64,000 bases of DNA, taken from the NCBI GenBank assembly GCA_008921705.1, contig VFFE01007079.1, positions 3,218 through 67,217 on the forward strand. Reading direction: 5' to 3'. The translations under genes were made by a program, and so were the position numbers. How positions within the stretch are numbered: position 1 is the stretch's first letter; every line of letters starts with the position of its first letter. Positions 12,276 through 25,776 of the stretch are shown piece by piece. The stretch comes from Burhinus oedicnemus (lineage: Eukaryota > Chordata > Aves > Charadriiformes > Burhinidae). The notes beneath the pieces were generated by a model, which was not told the origin of the DNA, did not search any database, and was given only the letters and a program-made list of their open reading frames with translations.

Positions 12276-15200
12276 AGCATCCTAGGGCAAAACAAGAAAC
12301 TTAGGCCTATAGGTTTGCTGACTGACCAGAATCGTGCAGTACTGTGTATAATATTTATGCTCAGAGGAAGTTATTCATTCTCCTTTTTAGAATGAGATTA
12401 GCTTTAATTAGGTTTAACTTGAAACTAAAGCAAAACTGCCTTGCAGCCATTTAAGTCCTTGAAAAACCTTTTTCCTGGTGTGTGTATGTGTGTTCTCAGC
12501 TACATTAATGCATCTGCTGTGTGGTTGAACCATAAATAAGGCACGCTGTGGCTGCAAATATTCTACAATGAAATATTATGGAACACGTGTTTAAAATGAT
12601 ATGGATTTTTCCAGGCCTCTCTTCTATAAAAGATGTGGCTACAGAGAGATTCATGCCAGGAGGCCCTGAAAAACAGTAATTTCTCCACTTCTTAGTTACA
12701 TCTTCAAATTATCTTGCATGATTCATTGTGCATTGAATCATTGTGCATATGCTACATACATTTGTTATTGGGTTTAGTTATAACTGCAGGTAATTAAAAA
12801 AGACATTTTGAAGCTTTGCTTGAGAAGGCAAAATGCATCACTCTCTCCATGAATTGAGTATTCTCTTCTTTCTCATGCAGAAGCTAAAGCAGTGACAGAT
12901 GTACACAGTTTACTTTTTCCCCACACAGACAGCACTATAAAGGAACCATTCTGATTCAGCTGTTCCAGTTTACAGAAGCAGCACATTTGACTCCAATATA
13001 TAGAATATGGCTGTGACCATTCAGCTGGTCAGCAGAAGCTAGTGAGTAACATGTAAGATATGCTCAGTTCTTGGCAGAATTTGGCCCTCTTAAAGCTATA
13101 TATAAAATGTGTGTAATATTTCTATATATAATAAATTATATAATTGTTTAGAATAGTCATATTTTAATATATGGAAATGTTACATATTTTTGTCTATTAA
13201 ATCTATATTATTATTTTAAAACCCAAAGTAGGTATAAATACTCTTGAAATAAGCTCACTGAATTTTGGTTTGGTAATGTTAAAACAAATAACTCCATTAC
13301 TACAGTAAGACTGTTGACATGAATAAGGTTAACAGGAGTGGGTCTTAAAAGAAACTTAAGTAGGTAAGGCATTAGAGTTACCATATGTTGTGAATATTGC
13401 TTTCACACATTCTTTTAATCAAAATTATTTAGAATGCTTATATGAAATTTTGATTTTTCCTTCCAATGGAGTTTTCCCAAGGGATCCTGGAATGTATTCA
13501 GGTTTTTTATTCCTGAAGGAAATGTGGAATTTAACAACCTGTGAACAGCACAAATGTCTATGTAATAATCATGAAGAAAAGCAATTCTGATCTCTGCAGC
13601 ACCCTCTTAATAGACGAAATGACACCTGAAATATCATCAGCTGCAAAAAGCTGACTTAAGAGTATTGGTCTTAAAAATAACTTTTAACAGTTGATCCTTT
13701 TCAAAACTCAAGGCATTTCATTGCATTCCTCATGCTAAATCACCCATTACTTACAGCAGTGTTTCATGTACGAAAGAGTGAGCTCATCATAGTTTTACTC
13801 AAAGTAGTGCATTACCAGTAATTCCATTAAAACCAACTTTTGAAGCAAAGTATATTACTTGTTAGGAAGTGTTAACTCAGTCTACTTTGGTCCACAGTAT
13901 TCTGAAATCTGAGGCAGGGCAAGTTGTTTATTCATAATGGATCATGCTCTAGGGAACACTACTACTGTGTGCACTTTCTCTTTAAATATTGCCTCTGTGT
14001 TGGTAAAAACGTCATTTTGTGAAGACCCTATGTTGAAAAGAAGTGTAGAGACTCAAGTGAAAAATTGTTAGCTTCCTAACAAATAGATCCAGCCCTTAGC
14101 AGTTACTCATGGAAGGGAGGGCTCCTTTGTGCCCGTTTTCTCCAGCAGAAACTGGAAAACAATTTAAATCTGAATTTTTCTGTGATGATATATAATAGGA
14201 CAACCTTAAGTGATGTCATAAAATCTGCCTGCAGGCACACTGTAAGTAGTCTTAGTTTCCACAGATTTCTGTGAATCCCAGTAATAGTGATCTGAGTCAC
14301 AGAAGTACCATTCCTCCTCTAGTTTTCTTTCAATGGTATTCCCTCTAATTTTTGTAATATATATCGGAAAAAATATAATAAAACACTGAGAGAGGTCATA
14401 AAATTTGAAGATGTTCTTAATCTTCCTGCTGCTTCACTGTCTGACTCCTTCAGTTTCACATAGGTACTGTAGACCTCAGTATTTATCACCTGGCCTTTCC
14501 AAATCTGAATTGGGAGTTTGCTGGTTCTTTTCATTATTTTGCTCATTTCTCCTAATCTCTTACCGGAACTTGAATCTATATTACCAAAGTCAAAGGTGAT
14601 ATAGAAAACAACTAAGTATACAAAGCTGCAAGATGCTCAGCACCTTCTGAGAAGTGCTTGTTATACTCTGTTCCCTTACATCATTCAGCATCAGGCAGGA
14701 TCAAAAGAGATGGAAAAAAACTATTTAAACTCATGAGCACACAAAAGTGATTAGACTTCAGTTTGACATTTAAATTTAATAGATATATTCTTACATTATT
14801 TTTTTATCCTGATAAAATTACCACTTTTCTGCACAGAATAAAACCAAAATAGCAGAAGCTAATGTATTTAATTTACCTTTCGGAAGAACTTTCTCTCAGG
14901 CCTTTCACTGACTGTATGTTTCTTGAAGGGTACGAATTGTTCGGACTTGCACAGTTTATGTGCGTTTTCCTTAAGCACTTCCCCATGCTAGGTCTGCCTT
15001 GCATCCAGATATATGTTCCATTGAACTCTAGGAAGAGAATCTGGTCTACAATGAAATTTGTAATTGACTATAACAGTTGAGCAGTACAATGGCATATGGT
15101 GTAGTGGCAATTGCATCGAGCTGTTTTGGAAGCTTTACCTTAGATGAATGAAGAAGTGTCAAATGTTGGACAATAGTTTTCCCAAAGGTTTCATATGGTA

Positions 15201-16116
15201 TGCAATCAAATCATTAATAGTGCTTGAAAATGAACACACAGAGACACACAAAACAGTAGGAGAGTTGTTTACAAGATGATGCCAGGTCACAGAATTACCT
15301 ATGTTGTCCAGACATTCAAGACAGCTGCAGTATGTACATCTTAATCATTTCTTTCTTCATTTAGCTAACTGCAACTTACTACAGGTGTAAACTAAGACAG
15401 TTAGGTGATCTTTATACTTGGAAGACATACATTTATAAGGTCATGGGCAGAAGATGAATGAAAGGGGAAAGCAGATGGAGTGAGTCAAGAACATGTAGTG
15501 TGGGAGAGCTCCCTATAAGAATCTAATATGTCAAATGAGTGCTAGGATTTAGTCCTGACTGATGTCTTGGTTAAAAACTTGATGGCACTTAAAGAACTGA
15601 ACAGCAAACTGTTCATACGTAAAATCTGCTTAGTCCTAGTTTTGAATGATAGTATGACAAGGTGATTTCAGCAGACATTTTTGCATAAATGCACTATTCT
15701 CTTAAGGGTCAGATTATGTCATCTTTGCCCAATATGGAATTACACAAAATTAGAACTTCTGCCACACTTGCTCCTGTGGCACCAAGTTTTGATGTATTGT
15801 TCATCATGCTGGATAAATAGTTCCATAGAAACCAATAGGGCTTTTTCTCTATAACGTCATGATACTCTGTGACTAGTTTTGGCAGAACACATTAAACAAA
15901 TTGATATGCATAGTTCAGATTCTTTCTTGTGAATAGAGTAGGATTTTATAGTGAAATTCTTTTTAATCATAAAATGCTATTTTACCTATTACTTTGAAAA
16001 GTTAAAATATGTGTCAGGAAAGGCTGTGCTGATTGACAAACTGGAAGAACATGAAAAGCAGGGAAGTAGGAAAGATGTATCCATTAAAGGAGGAGGCAGT
16101 GGGCACCAAAGAGGAC
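12276..16116. other. Non-coding interval
   Basis: No gene or named repeat is seen. A 15-bp tandem duplication sits at 12723-12748, and a TATA/ATAT-rich stretch at 13100-13150. Reading frames of 60-92 codons here lack coding signs. Confidence 0.5.
12723..12748. repeat. Two copies of 'tcattgtgcat', 15 bp apart
   Basis: Exact 11-mers start at 12723 and 12738, a minimal tandem duplication with period 15. It is small and probably a replication-slippage event. Confidence 0.8.
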
Positions 16117-17195
16117 TGGTGGATTGGCCTTGGCTGGATGCCAGGTGCCCACCAAGCTGTTCTATCGCTTCATTTCCTCAGCTGAACAGGGGAGAGAAAA
16201 TATGCCAAAAGGCTTATGGGTCAAGATAAGCACAGGGAGATTGCTCAGCAATTACTGTCTCGGGCTAAAGAGACTCAACTTGGGGAAATTAATTTAATTT
16301 ATTGCCAATCTAAATCAACGCAGGAAAATGAGATATAAGAGCAATCTTAAGACACTTTCCTTCCTCCCACCCCTTCCTTCTTCCCAGGCTCAGCTTCACT
16401 CCTGATTTCTCTACCTCCTTTCCCCCCACAATGGCTCAGAGAGATGGGGAATGGGGTTTGCAGCCAGTTCATTAAGGCATTGTCTCTGCTGCTCCTTCTT
16501 CCTTTCACTCTTCCTCTGCTCCATCATGGGATCCCACCCATGCAAGACAGTCCTTCACTAATTTCTCCAATGTGGGTCCTTCCCATGGGCTGCAGTTCTT
16601 CACAAACTACTCCAACATGCATCCTTTCCATGGAGTGCAGTCCTTCAGGAATTGACTGCTCCAACATGGGTCTCCCATGGGGTCACAAGTTCTGCCAGGA
16701 GCCTGCTCCAGTGTGGGCTCTCCATGGTGTCACAACCTCCTTCAAGCACATCCACCTGGTCCAGCATGGGGTCCTCCATGGGCTGCAGGTGGATATCTGC
16801 TCCACCGTTAACCTCCATGGGCTACAGGGGGACAACCTGCATCACCATGGTCATCACCATGGTCTTCACCATGGGCTGCAGGAGAATCTCTACTCCAGTG
16901 CCTGGACTACCTCCTTCACTCACCTTGGTGTGTGTAGAGTTGTTTCTCTCACGTATTCTCACTCCTCTCTTCCAGCTGCTGTTGCGCAGCATTTTTGTTC
17001 CCCCTTCTTAAATATGTTATCACAGAGGCGCTACCACTGTCGCTGTTTGGCTTGGCCTTGGCCAGTGGTGGGTCCATCTTGAACCAGCTGGCCTTGGCTC
17101 TGTTGGACATGAGGGAAGCTTCTGGCATCTTCTTACAGAAGCCACCCCTGTAGCCCCCACCAGCTACCATAACTTTGCCACATAAACCCAATACA
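16117..17195 (-). mobile_element. Solo LTR of an avian endogenous retrovirus (ERVL-type), minus strand
   Basis: I recognise the whole block as a common avian LTR about 1 kb long lying in reverse. On the minus strand it starts TGTATTGGGTTT (17195) and ends in ACCA (16117). Landmarks seen on the plus strand are the 'ccaggtgcccacca' end, 'ctcaacttggggaaatta' beside a minus-strand AATAAA at 16298-16303, pyrimidine blocks around 16360-16430, and 'aaatatgttatcacagaggcgctacca' near 17010. A possible 5-bp target duplication is aggac/agaac (16112-16116 and 17196-17200, one mismatch). The middle (about 16540-16900) is built of degenerate repeats of a 'ccatgggctgcag'-like motif. No viral genes flank it, so it is a recombined solo LTR. 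Open frames on either strand are incidental. Confidence 0.85.
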
Positions 17196-18007
17196 AGAAC
17201 AAACCCAAGTACTAATGAGAGACATGAACTATCCAAAAACACTTTAGGTGAGATTCCTTCCATCTAATGAGATGTCTACACTGTAGACATCTGAGTTAAT
17301 TTTCTAGATTTTCTGTATGGTCAAAGCAAAGAAATAGACATCTAATGGTAGTGAAGATTACACTTGCTGGAAGTATCTAGTAAGTTTCTAGTATGTGCTG
17401 GATCCCATGTTTGTTTACAGATGGTTAAGAAAGAAACTGGGAGTAATTGTGTAGAAATGTTGTTGGATGTCATGGTGAATCTCATACTGAAAATAACTCA
17501 ACAATGTTACATGTCTCCTAACAGCCTAAAAAAGTACCTGGAATACTTCAACAGAATTGTAATCCTTCTACTCAACTTGGCTAAAATGCCAATGTTGGGC
17601 TTTGGTTTTGGCAGTACTTCGAGAAAACATAGATAAACCAGAGAAATCCAGAGGAAAAAATGAGAATGACCAAAAAGGCTGGTAAACACGCCCTATGAGG
17701 AAAGAATGGAAAAAATGACAAGTTTTAGCTGAAAAAAGAAAGGATGGAAGGGTGGCATGTTTGTAGTTTTCAAGGAAAGGAATAAATTTCAGATTATAGG
17801 AGTTTGTTAGGAATGACATAGGGATGCTTTAGGGGAACCTCCTTTCCTAAAGTATCTTCTACTGTATCAGCATCTCCTCACAAAGCACATCTATTCCATG
17901 CGTAAAATGCAGGTTTTGTATTGAGTATTAAGATGCCTTCTGCACCTTTTTCCCTCACCAGCTCTCCATTGGCAGACAGTCAAGTATATGGGCATATGTT
18001 TTGCATG
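17196..18007. other. Non-coding spacer between LTR and CR1 pair
   Basis: AT-rich sequence with no recognised repeat. The 90-codon frame at 17364-17636 and the minus-strand frames opposite it show no coding signs. Confidence 0.45.
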
Positions 18008-18235
18008 TATCAAAGGCTGGACATTAGGAAAAAATTTTTCACTGAAAGAGTCATCAAACATTGGAACAGTCTGCCCAGGGAGGTGGTTGAGTCACCATCC
18101 CTGGAGGTATTTAAAAGTCCTGTAGATGTGGTGCTTAGAGACATGGTTTAGTGGCAGACCTGGTACAGTAGGGCCAATGGTTGGACTGGACGATTTTAAA
18201 GGTATTTTCCAACCTAAATGATTCTATGATTCTAT
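18008..18235 (+). mobile_element. CR1: CR1 LINE 3' fragment (first of a head-to-tail pair)
   Basis: This is the 3' end of CR1 ORF2 and the 3' UTR. It includes 'ggctggacattagg', 'ctgcccagggaggtggttga', 'ggttggactgga' and 'ttccaacctaaatg', and ends in ATTCTATG-type 8-mers at 18221-18235. It is severely 5'-truncated, as is usual for avian CR1. A frame at 17921-18151 is a relic of the ORF2 tail, not a host gene. Confidence 0.95.
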
Positions 18236-18463
18236 AGGAAGTTCCATTCAAACACAAGAAAAAACTTCTTTATGGTGAGGGTGACAGAGCACTGGAACAG
18301 GCTGCCCAGGGAGGTTGTGGAGTCCCCTTCTCTGGAGATTTTCAAGACCCGCCTGGATGCGGTCCTGAGTAATGTGCTCTAGGCTTTCCTGCGTCAGCAG
18401 GGGACTTGGACTAGATGATCTGTAGAGGTCTCTTCCAACTCTGAAAATTCGTGATTCCATGAT
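18236..18463 (+). mobile_element. CR1: CR1 LINE 3' fragment (second of a head-to-tail pair, different subfamily)
   Basis: It begins immediately after the terminal 8-mers of the previous CR1. It shows 'ggctgcccagggaggttgtg', 'ttggactagatgatctgtag' and a 'gtgattccatgat' end. The 3' UTR differs clearly from the upstream copy, so these are two separate insertions of different subfamilies and not a duplication. Confidence 0.95.
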
Positions 18464-19486
18464 GTGCTTCTGCCAATTGGACATCTACAAGAGTGGTCTT
18501 ACACTGCTTGTGTACTCCACATTCTTGTTAGAATAAATATAATGATGGCAATAGAATGTTTTTTAAAAAATCTGCTTAGGGAGGGAGTACAAGGAGAGTC
18601 AAAAAGAAAGTATTTTTTTTAAATTAACAACAGTCATTTTAACTTTATGGTGGTGGGCGTGAGAAGTTGAAAGATCTCAGCTAACTACCATTTCTAAAAG
18701 AAGAAGAGCAAACAAAGCAAGAAATATTGTCAGTGTGAGGTACTCTGGAAAGAGTTAGAATGCTGTTAAGATATTAGCATGGGGTATTTAAGCAGCTGTT
18801 GTCATCAGTATAGTGTAGGCTCTGGACAAAATCTCCACATAGATTTGTATTTTCACCTTTGTGAATGTCATCTTGCAAACACTTCTGAGCTGGACTATAA
18901 TGCTGCAGTTGGAGAAAGAGAAAGCACACAGCCATCCTAGGCGGTCACCAGAGAACAAATCATCCTCTCGCCTGCATCCTACTTGCTCTTGGAGTTTTAG
19001 TTTTCATCATCCTACTTATAGCAACAGCTGTTTCCTCCTAAAGCACAGCTGGTCACAATGAGTTATGTAGCCATGCAAAAATAATAGTTTTCATTTAAAA
19101 TAAAAGTAGGTTTATAACCTATTTATTTTAATGATCTTTAGAAATTTAAAAGAGAAATTGGAAGAAAATAAACCCAGAATAGCAGTGTTCTGCAAAATGG
19201 TGAACCAGGATATAGAAATTGCAAAGCTAAGTCTCATGAAAACTGTGGTTGGGGAAAAATTTTAAATAGCTGGGGTGATCTTTGCTTATATTTGTTAAGA
19301 ATTATCAGAACAATAATGATTTTTCAGGATTACTGCTTTTATATCAACTATCTCAATTGCCATCCCTCTAGGAACAGGTACAACGAACAGATATAAAATT
19401 CTAAGTTTTATGTGCAACCAGAGGAAAGACAGTATGTGTCTACATGTCTGTGCATGATAGTTGTAGGTGTATGTACACACATGTTT

Positions 19487-19529
19487 AAAAAAAAAAAAAA
19501 GAAAAAGAAAAAAACAAACCCAAACAAAT
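19487..19529 (+). repeat. A-rich low-complexity tract
   Basis: Fourteen A, then GAAAAAG and AAAC-type repeats. No retrocopy is identified upstream. Confidence 0.9.
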
Positions 19530-21245
19530 ACAAGTGGTGGTGGTAGCAGTATTAGCCCTGTTGAATTTATGGTGCTATCAATGGTACAGCTTAAATGTCA
19601 TTGTACTGAATCAAATGGGGTTATAGCACGATTCAAATGCTGACACGTTACTATTGTAGAAGAGAAGCACCAAGGCTATGAGCTGGTAGACCGAAATATA
19701 CCTGTAGCTTTCAGCACTGTAATAGTTCTGGGCACTGCTGACTCCTGAGCAAAGATTAGAACATAGTTGCTCAAGCCTATCTAGGTGGATTTTACTACCC
19801 TGAATTCCTTAACATCAAATGGAAAGGACTAGTAAGTCAAATCTTGACTCTGTTTTTTGTTTGTGTTTCAGCATAAACAAAGAAAGGAAAGGAAGCAGAA
19901 GAGCTATCTCTTTTCTAGTTAGAAGCTCCACCAGCAGAGGTTGCGCAATGTGTGTTCTGTCTTAGCACGGTCTCCGATTCCCCCCTACCATGGGTGGAAC
20001 ATAAGCTACATTTTTCACTTATCTATAGACTGGTATCTTGCTTTTCCACCACTCCCATTCAGCTGTATTATGTGCTTTAGGCACCCACAACATCTGCTTG
20101 TTCACCTTTCTTCACTTGTAGCATCAGGTGAGCACCAGAAAGCTCTATTCTACGCTGTAGGTAAATGGCTAGGCCAGCAAAGCAGTCAAGTAACACACAA
20201 GTTTCTGGTTTTCCTGTGGGTACTATAGGTCATGCTTTGAAAATGGCCTATTGCGTCTCCTAATTACCACGTGCTATTACAGTCATGGGTGATGACTTGG
20301 TGGGTAACATAGCAGAGAGTGCTTTCAGAAACCACATGCCAAAGCATTAGATATTCTTCAGGTTTGGGATGGTACCTGAAGATGTAAAACCTGCAGGTGG
20401 AAATCGCAGAAATTATATTCTGTACTGTACATCTCCAAAGGCAGTACAATTCCTCTCTTTTCTTCTTTTTTCATTCCTTTGGCAGTTTACAAATGCTCAT
20501 AAAGGTACAGGTTGCACTGTAATATTGGTATCTGCCCACCAAATGTGAAGGCCGTTGTAAGTCTTGAATGCTATGGACCCAACTTTCCCAGAGACTTCAC
20601 CAGCACTGTTACAGTGGTTAAAAATCAAGCAGCAGAGTTTCAATTGGTCATTGTATAGCTGCAGGTGACTAAATGGGAGTCAAAATGCAATCTAGTTGGG
20701 CCCAAGCTCTAAACTCCCTGTAGTTCCACTTTATGATAAATAATACATGTGGTTCATTTTCAATTATGTAGTTTATTTGCTTTTTATATAATGCAATCAT
20801 AGATATGCAGTGTATTTCTCAGATCTGAATAAATTATTTCAAATGAGACACTAAAATCCATGATTAATTACATTATAATGCTCAAATCAGATTCTGCTTT
20901 GTGGCTGGTCAAATATACAGTTCCGTTACAAGATTAGAAACCTTTTAAAATTAAGTAGCAACAGGCATCCATAGATGCACAAGCTAACACTAATGCAGTT
21001 AAGGATGTATGATTACTAAACGATATCTTCAGAGGGTTATACCTTGGCCACAAAGCTTTTTCTTGTTTTGTATTGCATAGAATTGAATCTTAGCCACAAG
21101 ATGAACTTAGTTTTGGGGTTTGGTGATGTTGTTGGTTGTTTGTTTTTTTTTAATTACAAAGATATTTTCCAGAATTTTATCCTTCAGTTTGAATGGCTGA
21201 ATTTGCAAACACTTGGCCCGTGATTTTGTGTTGAATTATCTTAAG

Positions 21246-21271
21246 CCCCTTCCCTCCCTCCCCACCCCCCC
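21246..21271 (-). other. G-quadruplex-capable motif (minus strand)
   Basis: Five C-runs of 3-7 bases separated by one or two bases on the plus strand give five closely spaced G-runs on the minus strand, satisfying G3+N1-7. The same strand could form an i-motif on the C side. No gene context is known. Confidence 0.8.
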
Positions 21272-24200
21272 AAATTTAAGCGATTTGCATGGGCAGATCC
21301 AAGATGAGCAGCTAGGATGTAAGAAAACTCTGTGCTGGCTCTTTAACTTTGAATCTGTCTATTGATGTTTTGCATGAAGACTTTGGTATCATTCTTTTTT
21401 AGGAGCATTGCAGAAAGACTTCCTGTTTTCAGTGGGCAAATCAATGACTTTAATGTAGAAATGTCTTCTAATTTTCCTTTTAGCTCTTTATACTTTAATA
21501 TTAAAGTAACCAAATCATATTAACCCAAATCTCACTAATATTGTTTTGATCTATTAAATCATATGATACATGGACTAAATAAAAAGCTTGTATTTTCTAC
21601 AGGCAATGATCTTTAAATAACACTTACTATAAATCTCCTAAGATGATGCAATGGAATCCAAATTTGGTAATAAGTCATTACTATTCTAAATCATTTTTAA
21701 ATCCTTGAAAATGTAAGTATGACTATGACATTGTACTCCTTTACAAGTTTCTACGTTGTACATGGCAAGAAAGGGGTTAATGCAGAAGCAATTGAAGAAC
21801 AATTGAAAATGGGCTCAATATCAGAGGTAAAGGCTAGGAATATTAAATAATAAAATCTTTCCTGGATGGAGTGGAGTTGCTGGAAGTTGTTCTTCAACTA
21901 GTAGTGAGACAATGCTCCAGAACTTGCTGTGCTGAAGGTAGAGTTAGAATGACTTGTATTAAAATGTGATGCACGGGAAAACGGCTGTGTTACAGCAACA
22001 TCTTGTCTGAGGAGATGCTTTTTTAACAGGAATGGTCTTCACAGGTATTCTTATAATATTAGTCTACAAGAACTGTTGGTAATCAACAGGCTTAAGAAGT
22101 TTCAGCTCCTTCTTGATAGATGAAAGCATGCTACAGGCTATGAAGATGCATTGAATTTATGATACATCAAATGAAGATTTTTTTAATCTGGCATAATTGA
22201 AGCTATGCAGTTCAACCTGCCTTTTTATCCATTGAGCCAGTGTTCACCTGAATCAGGGGTATCTTCCAGCGCATAAACAAATGAAGAATCAACTTTTTCT
22301 CTGGCTATGATGAAGAAAATCTAGAATATAAGTGGAAGCCAGTGTTTACGGTAGCATATGTGCCACAGAAAGAAAACAACCATGCTGCTTAAACAGAGAA
22401 ACTTGTCTGATTTGCTAAAATGTTTCAACTTCGGCAATGCGGACTGTAACAGCTACCTAGAAAGCAGTTGTCTGTGAGCACTGCCTGTACTGTATTATAA
22501 CTGTGTTTTATATTTACCACAGAAACTATAAAGAGTCACATCTTTTTGTTTTACTGAGCGGGGTGACTGGTACCTGAAACATGCTGAAGCCTTGTCCAAA
22601 GACTCAGGTCATGCGTAGGCTCCTGGCAGTCTTCAGTGTGTGGCTCAAGCTATGTATTTCCAGGTTAGTTACAGCTGTTTTGATGCACAAAATTCTCTAG
22701 GCCAAATCTCTTTTCCTGAAAACATATCCGAGCTAGGCACTTATCTCCACAGGCAAGGGAATATTATGTTTAGCAGGGGAGCTTTGACACAGTTTTAACC
22801 CAACCCAAGACACTTCCATTGTTCTGAACAAAGTGGAGTATTTTGCAGAGGTAATTTTTTACCACTTATCTAATTGATAGACCAGATAGATCAGCTGATG
22901 TGAACCAGTCTGGGCTCATCTCAGTTTACTTGCCAATACTGCTTTACACCAACTGAGAATTTGCTCCACACTATTTTGTCTCCTGTCCTGTTTCTTCCTT
23001 GTTCTCATCTGAGGGTCATATCCTATCCACGTATCTTCCTGGTTACAGGCTAGTGTCTATGCAGAGCAAAATAAAATTGTAAGAGATGTTATACTCATCA
23101 ACTGTCTTCTTTATGGGACCTGGCCAAGTGGCATGCAATACATGATCAAATTTGGGGAAAAGGCATAAAATGGCTTCTATCTCAACTTCATATATCTGAT
23201 TCTACAGCTGACTAAGTGCTGAGTAGACTCTCCAGCTCAAATTAAATCATCCTGCTGCACCTGAAAGAAACTTTCTGGAATTGGTTCTAGAATGTGTGAT
23301 GACTTGTTTTCTTCTTTTTCTGGATAAGTACTTTTTATGCCTCAGAGTACTGTGGCAGTTATTCCACCTTTTTTTCTGCTAGGCAAAGCATGAGAGACCT
23401 AGCACAATCAGCTTTTTAGCTGGAAAGACACAAAATGCCAAAAAGAGAAAATTATTTGCTAGATCTTTCTTGGTGCTTAATAGGAAATATAAGTCTCCAT
23501 TCTATGCCCTTTCAAAACTCGGTCTCATTTTCCTTCTTTGTACTTAGCTCCTCAATAAGGTGATTGGTATACCTTAAAACTCAAAATAAGATTCTGGCCC
23601 TCCTTCAACAGACAAAATCAGGTTTTTGCAGTAGCTTCTCCTTGGAATCATATATGCTATTAACATAGCTTGGAGGTATAGGCATATAGAAATGTATGTG
23701 TATTTTTGGTTGATCCTTATCATGAGTGTTCATCTGGTAGATCTAGGTTCGAATAAAAAGCTGACATGGGGAAGACGTTCCCAGGCCTAAAAGATCATCT
23801 CATACAAGTTGTCTCCTTTCTGTTTCACTTTCCCTTTCCATAAAGAAGTTATAAATTACTTTCACATTGCCTTTTTCATCTGTAGTGCTTTTATAAGTAC
23901 GGTTATATTTTTTGGAAATAAGTCAACTGAAACCCAGGGAAGTGTGTGGCAGAGGGTAGAGTTTAATTTCCCCAATGATATCAGGCATCTTCACGCTTGA
24001 TCAGTGGTGAGTAAGTCTGTCACTATCAGGATTCTTCTTTTTTCTTTGGTCTTTCTTTCCTCCCTCATTTGATTCCATTAACCTTTAGTCCTTTCTTATT
24101 TGCTTGTGTTGTTTTGAAATTCAAGAACCACCAAGACACTTTCAAGGATCTCTTCAACTTGCAGCTAATAAAACCTCTCTGAAGAAAATCTCCCATGGAA

Positions 24201-25776
24201 ATCAGTTGAAAGATTTCTCCATTTAACCTGAAAGTCTGAGATGCAACTACAAAGTAAGCCAGTAGGTTTGAGAAACCTACTCAGATACGTAACTTCAGAT
24301 TTTTCTGCAGGATGTAACTTTAGTTCAAGGACTCCTTGGATCAAAGATGTCTTGAATTTTTACAGTGTTTGATCAAAATTAACACTTAGGTAGAAAGCTC
24401 CTTTAAAAGTTTCTTTTGAATTAAATATCTACTTGATTTTCACAATATATTGTCTTGATTACTTAGGGCACAACTGAATAATTTACTGTTGTCTTGTATT
24501 GCCTATCTTTTTTTCTAAAATCTGTCTTCTGATGGCACTAATTCAAACCAATCTGTTCTTCAAACAACAAACCCACCAACTTCATGTTCCTTTAATTTGT
24601 TATTTTGAGCTATGAAACAGTTCTGATGTAAAAATAAAACTACCTCATTATGGTGCAGGAAGGAAAAATAACTATCACTTTCTGGCTTTCATAAACAGTT
24701 TTTTATAATTCAGCTCTACAATCTGAGATGGTCGTATCAACATGTTTTTCAGTATGCTGTGTGCTGTAATTATCTGCTGTTAGGGAGGTACTGTTGAAAG
24801 TATCTTACAAACTACATGATTTTTTTTTTTCCCTTTTTACTTCTAAGCTAAAGGTTGTTTGTAAAAAGAAGTGTCATGAACTACAATCAATTTATACTAC
24901 CTGTGTGTTTGGTTCTACCTGTTATCTATCTACCAGTAACGGACTACGTCTCCAAAAGTTGGAAAGAAAACACTAGCTCTTCCCTTCCTTGAATATCATA
25001 AAAATGTAGTTGTAGCACTTCCCCTCCATTAGTGAGGACAGAATATACTGAGTTTTGGGGGTTTTTTTTGCTCCCCAGTCTCTCCCTTCTGTGTGATCAC
25101 AAAGAGAAAGTGAGACCAAGACATTGTGAACCTTTGGTTGCAGAAGTGAAAAGAGTTGGAGTGATGCTATGGAAGTACTATTGGTAGCCCTTACACACAG
25201 AAAAGATCAGTGTTTGCTTTTCAGATCTCATTGATCGCTGGACTGTGTCCCCTCCACTAGGGTGAAATAAGGCACCATTGGGAACTGCCTACTCACTGCT
25301 TCTGTAGGAGGCAGCTATCTGAACACAAATGTCCTGCTTTCACACACTGTCAGCATAATGAAGGACAGTATCTTTATTCCAGTGCCATTACATAGTGAAC
25401 CTACAAATGTAGTAAGGTTAAGTCTTAAAGAGAAATGCAATGGTGTTCTGCAAGACCTACTTCTAAAAGTATTTAGAAATTAAGCTATCTGTAGATCTAA
25501 CAGTTTTATATAATTTCTTATTTTTAGCTGTGATTTGAAAAAGTTGGGGTTTGTGTGTGTTCAAATAAAAATAACTGATCATTCTCCATTCGTTTTATGA
25601 GTAGTCTTGTATGAAATTAGGCAATAAATTAAAACTAATAGGTGGTATACTTTGTTACTACAGCAAACACTGATGGAATTACCGCTACCAGAAGGCTTTA
25701 TTAGGATAGCACTGACTAAAGAAAATAGCAACCTGTGAGATTTATACTGTGCTGAGTGAATGCAAAACCTTCTCAG

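Noticed and set aside
16444..17082. Longest open frame in the window (212 codons, plus strand), with a 119-codon overlapping frame
   Set aside because: It lies antisense inside a recognised LTR and its openness comes from the internal repeat block; composition is repetitive and no domain is visible.
18248..18484. 78-codon minus-strand frame
   Set aside because: Antisense of the CR1 3' UTR.
19872..19963. Strong acceptor 'tttgtttgtgtttcag' followed by a 30-codon frame
   Set aside because: No CpG support apart from one site, no poly(A) signal in a suitable place, and two competing frames; such pyrimidine-AG sites are common by chance.
23886..24005. Exon-like segment with acceptor 'tttttcatctgtag' and donor 'gtgagtaagt'
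   Set aside because: All three plus-strand frames contain stops; the longest one ends just before the donor. A non-coding exon remains possible but has no other support.
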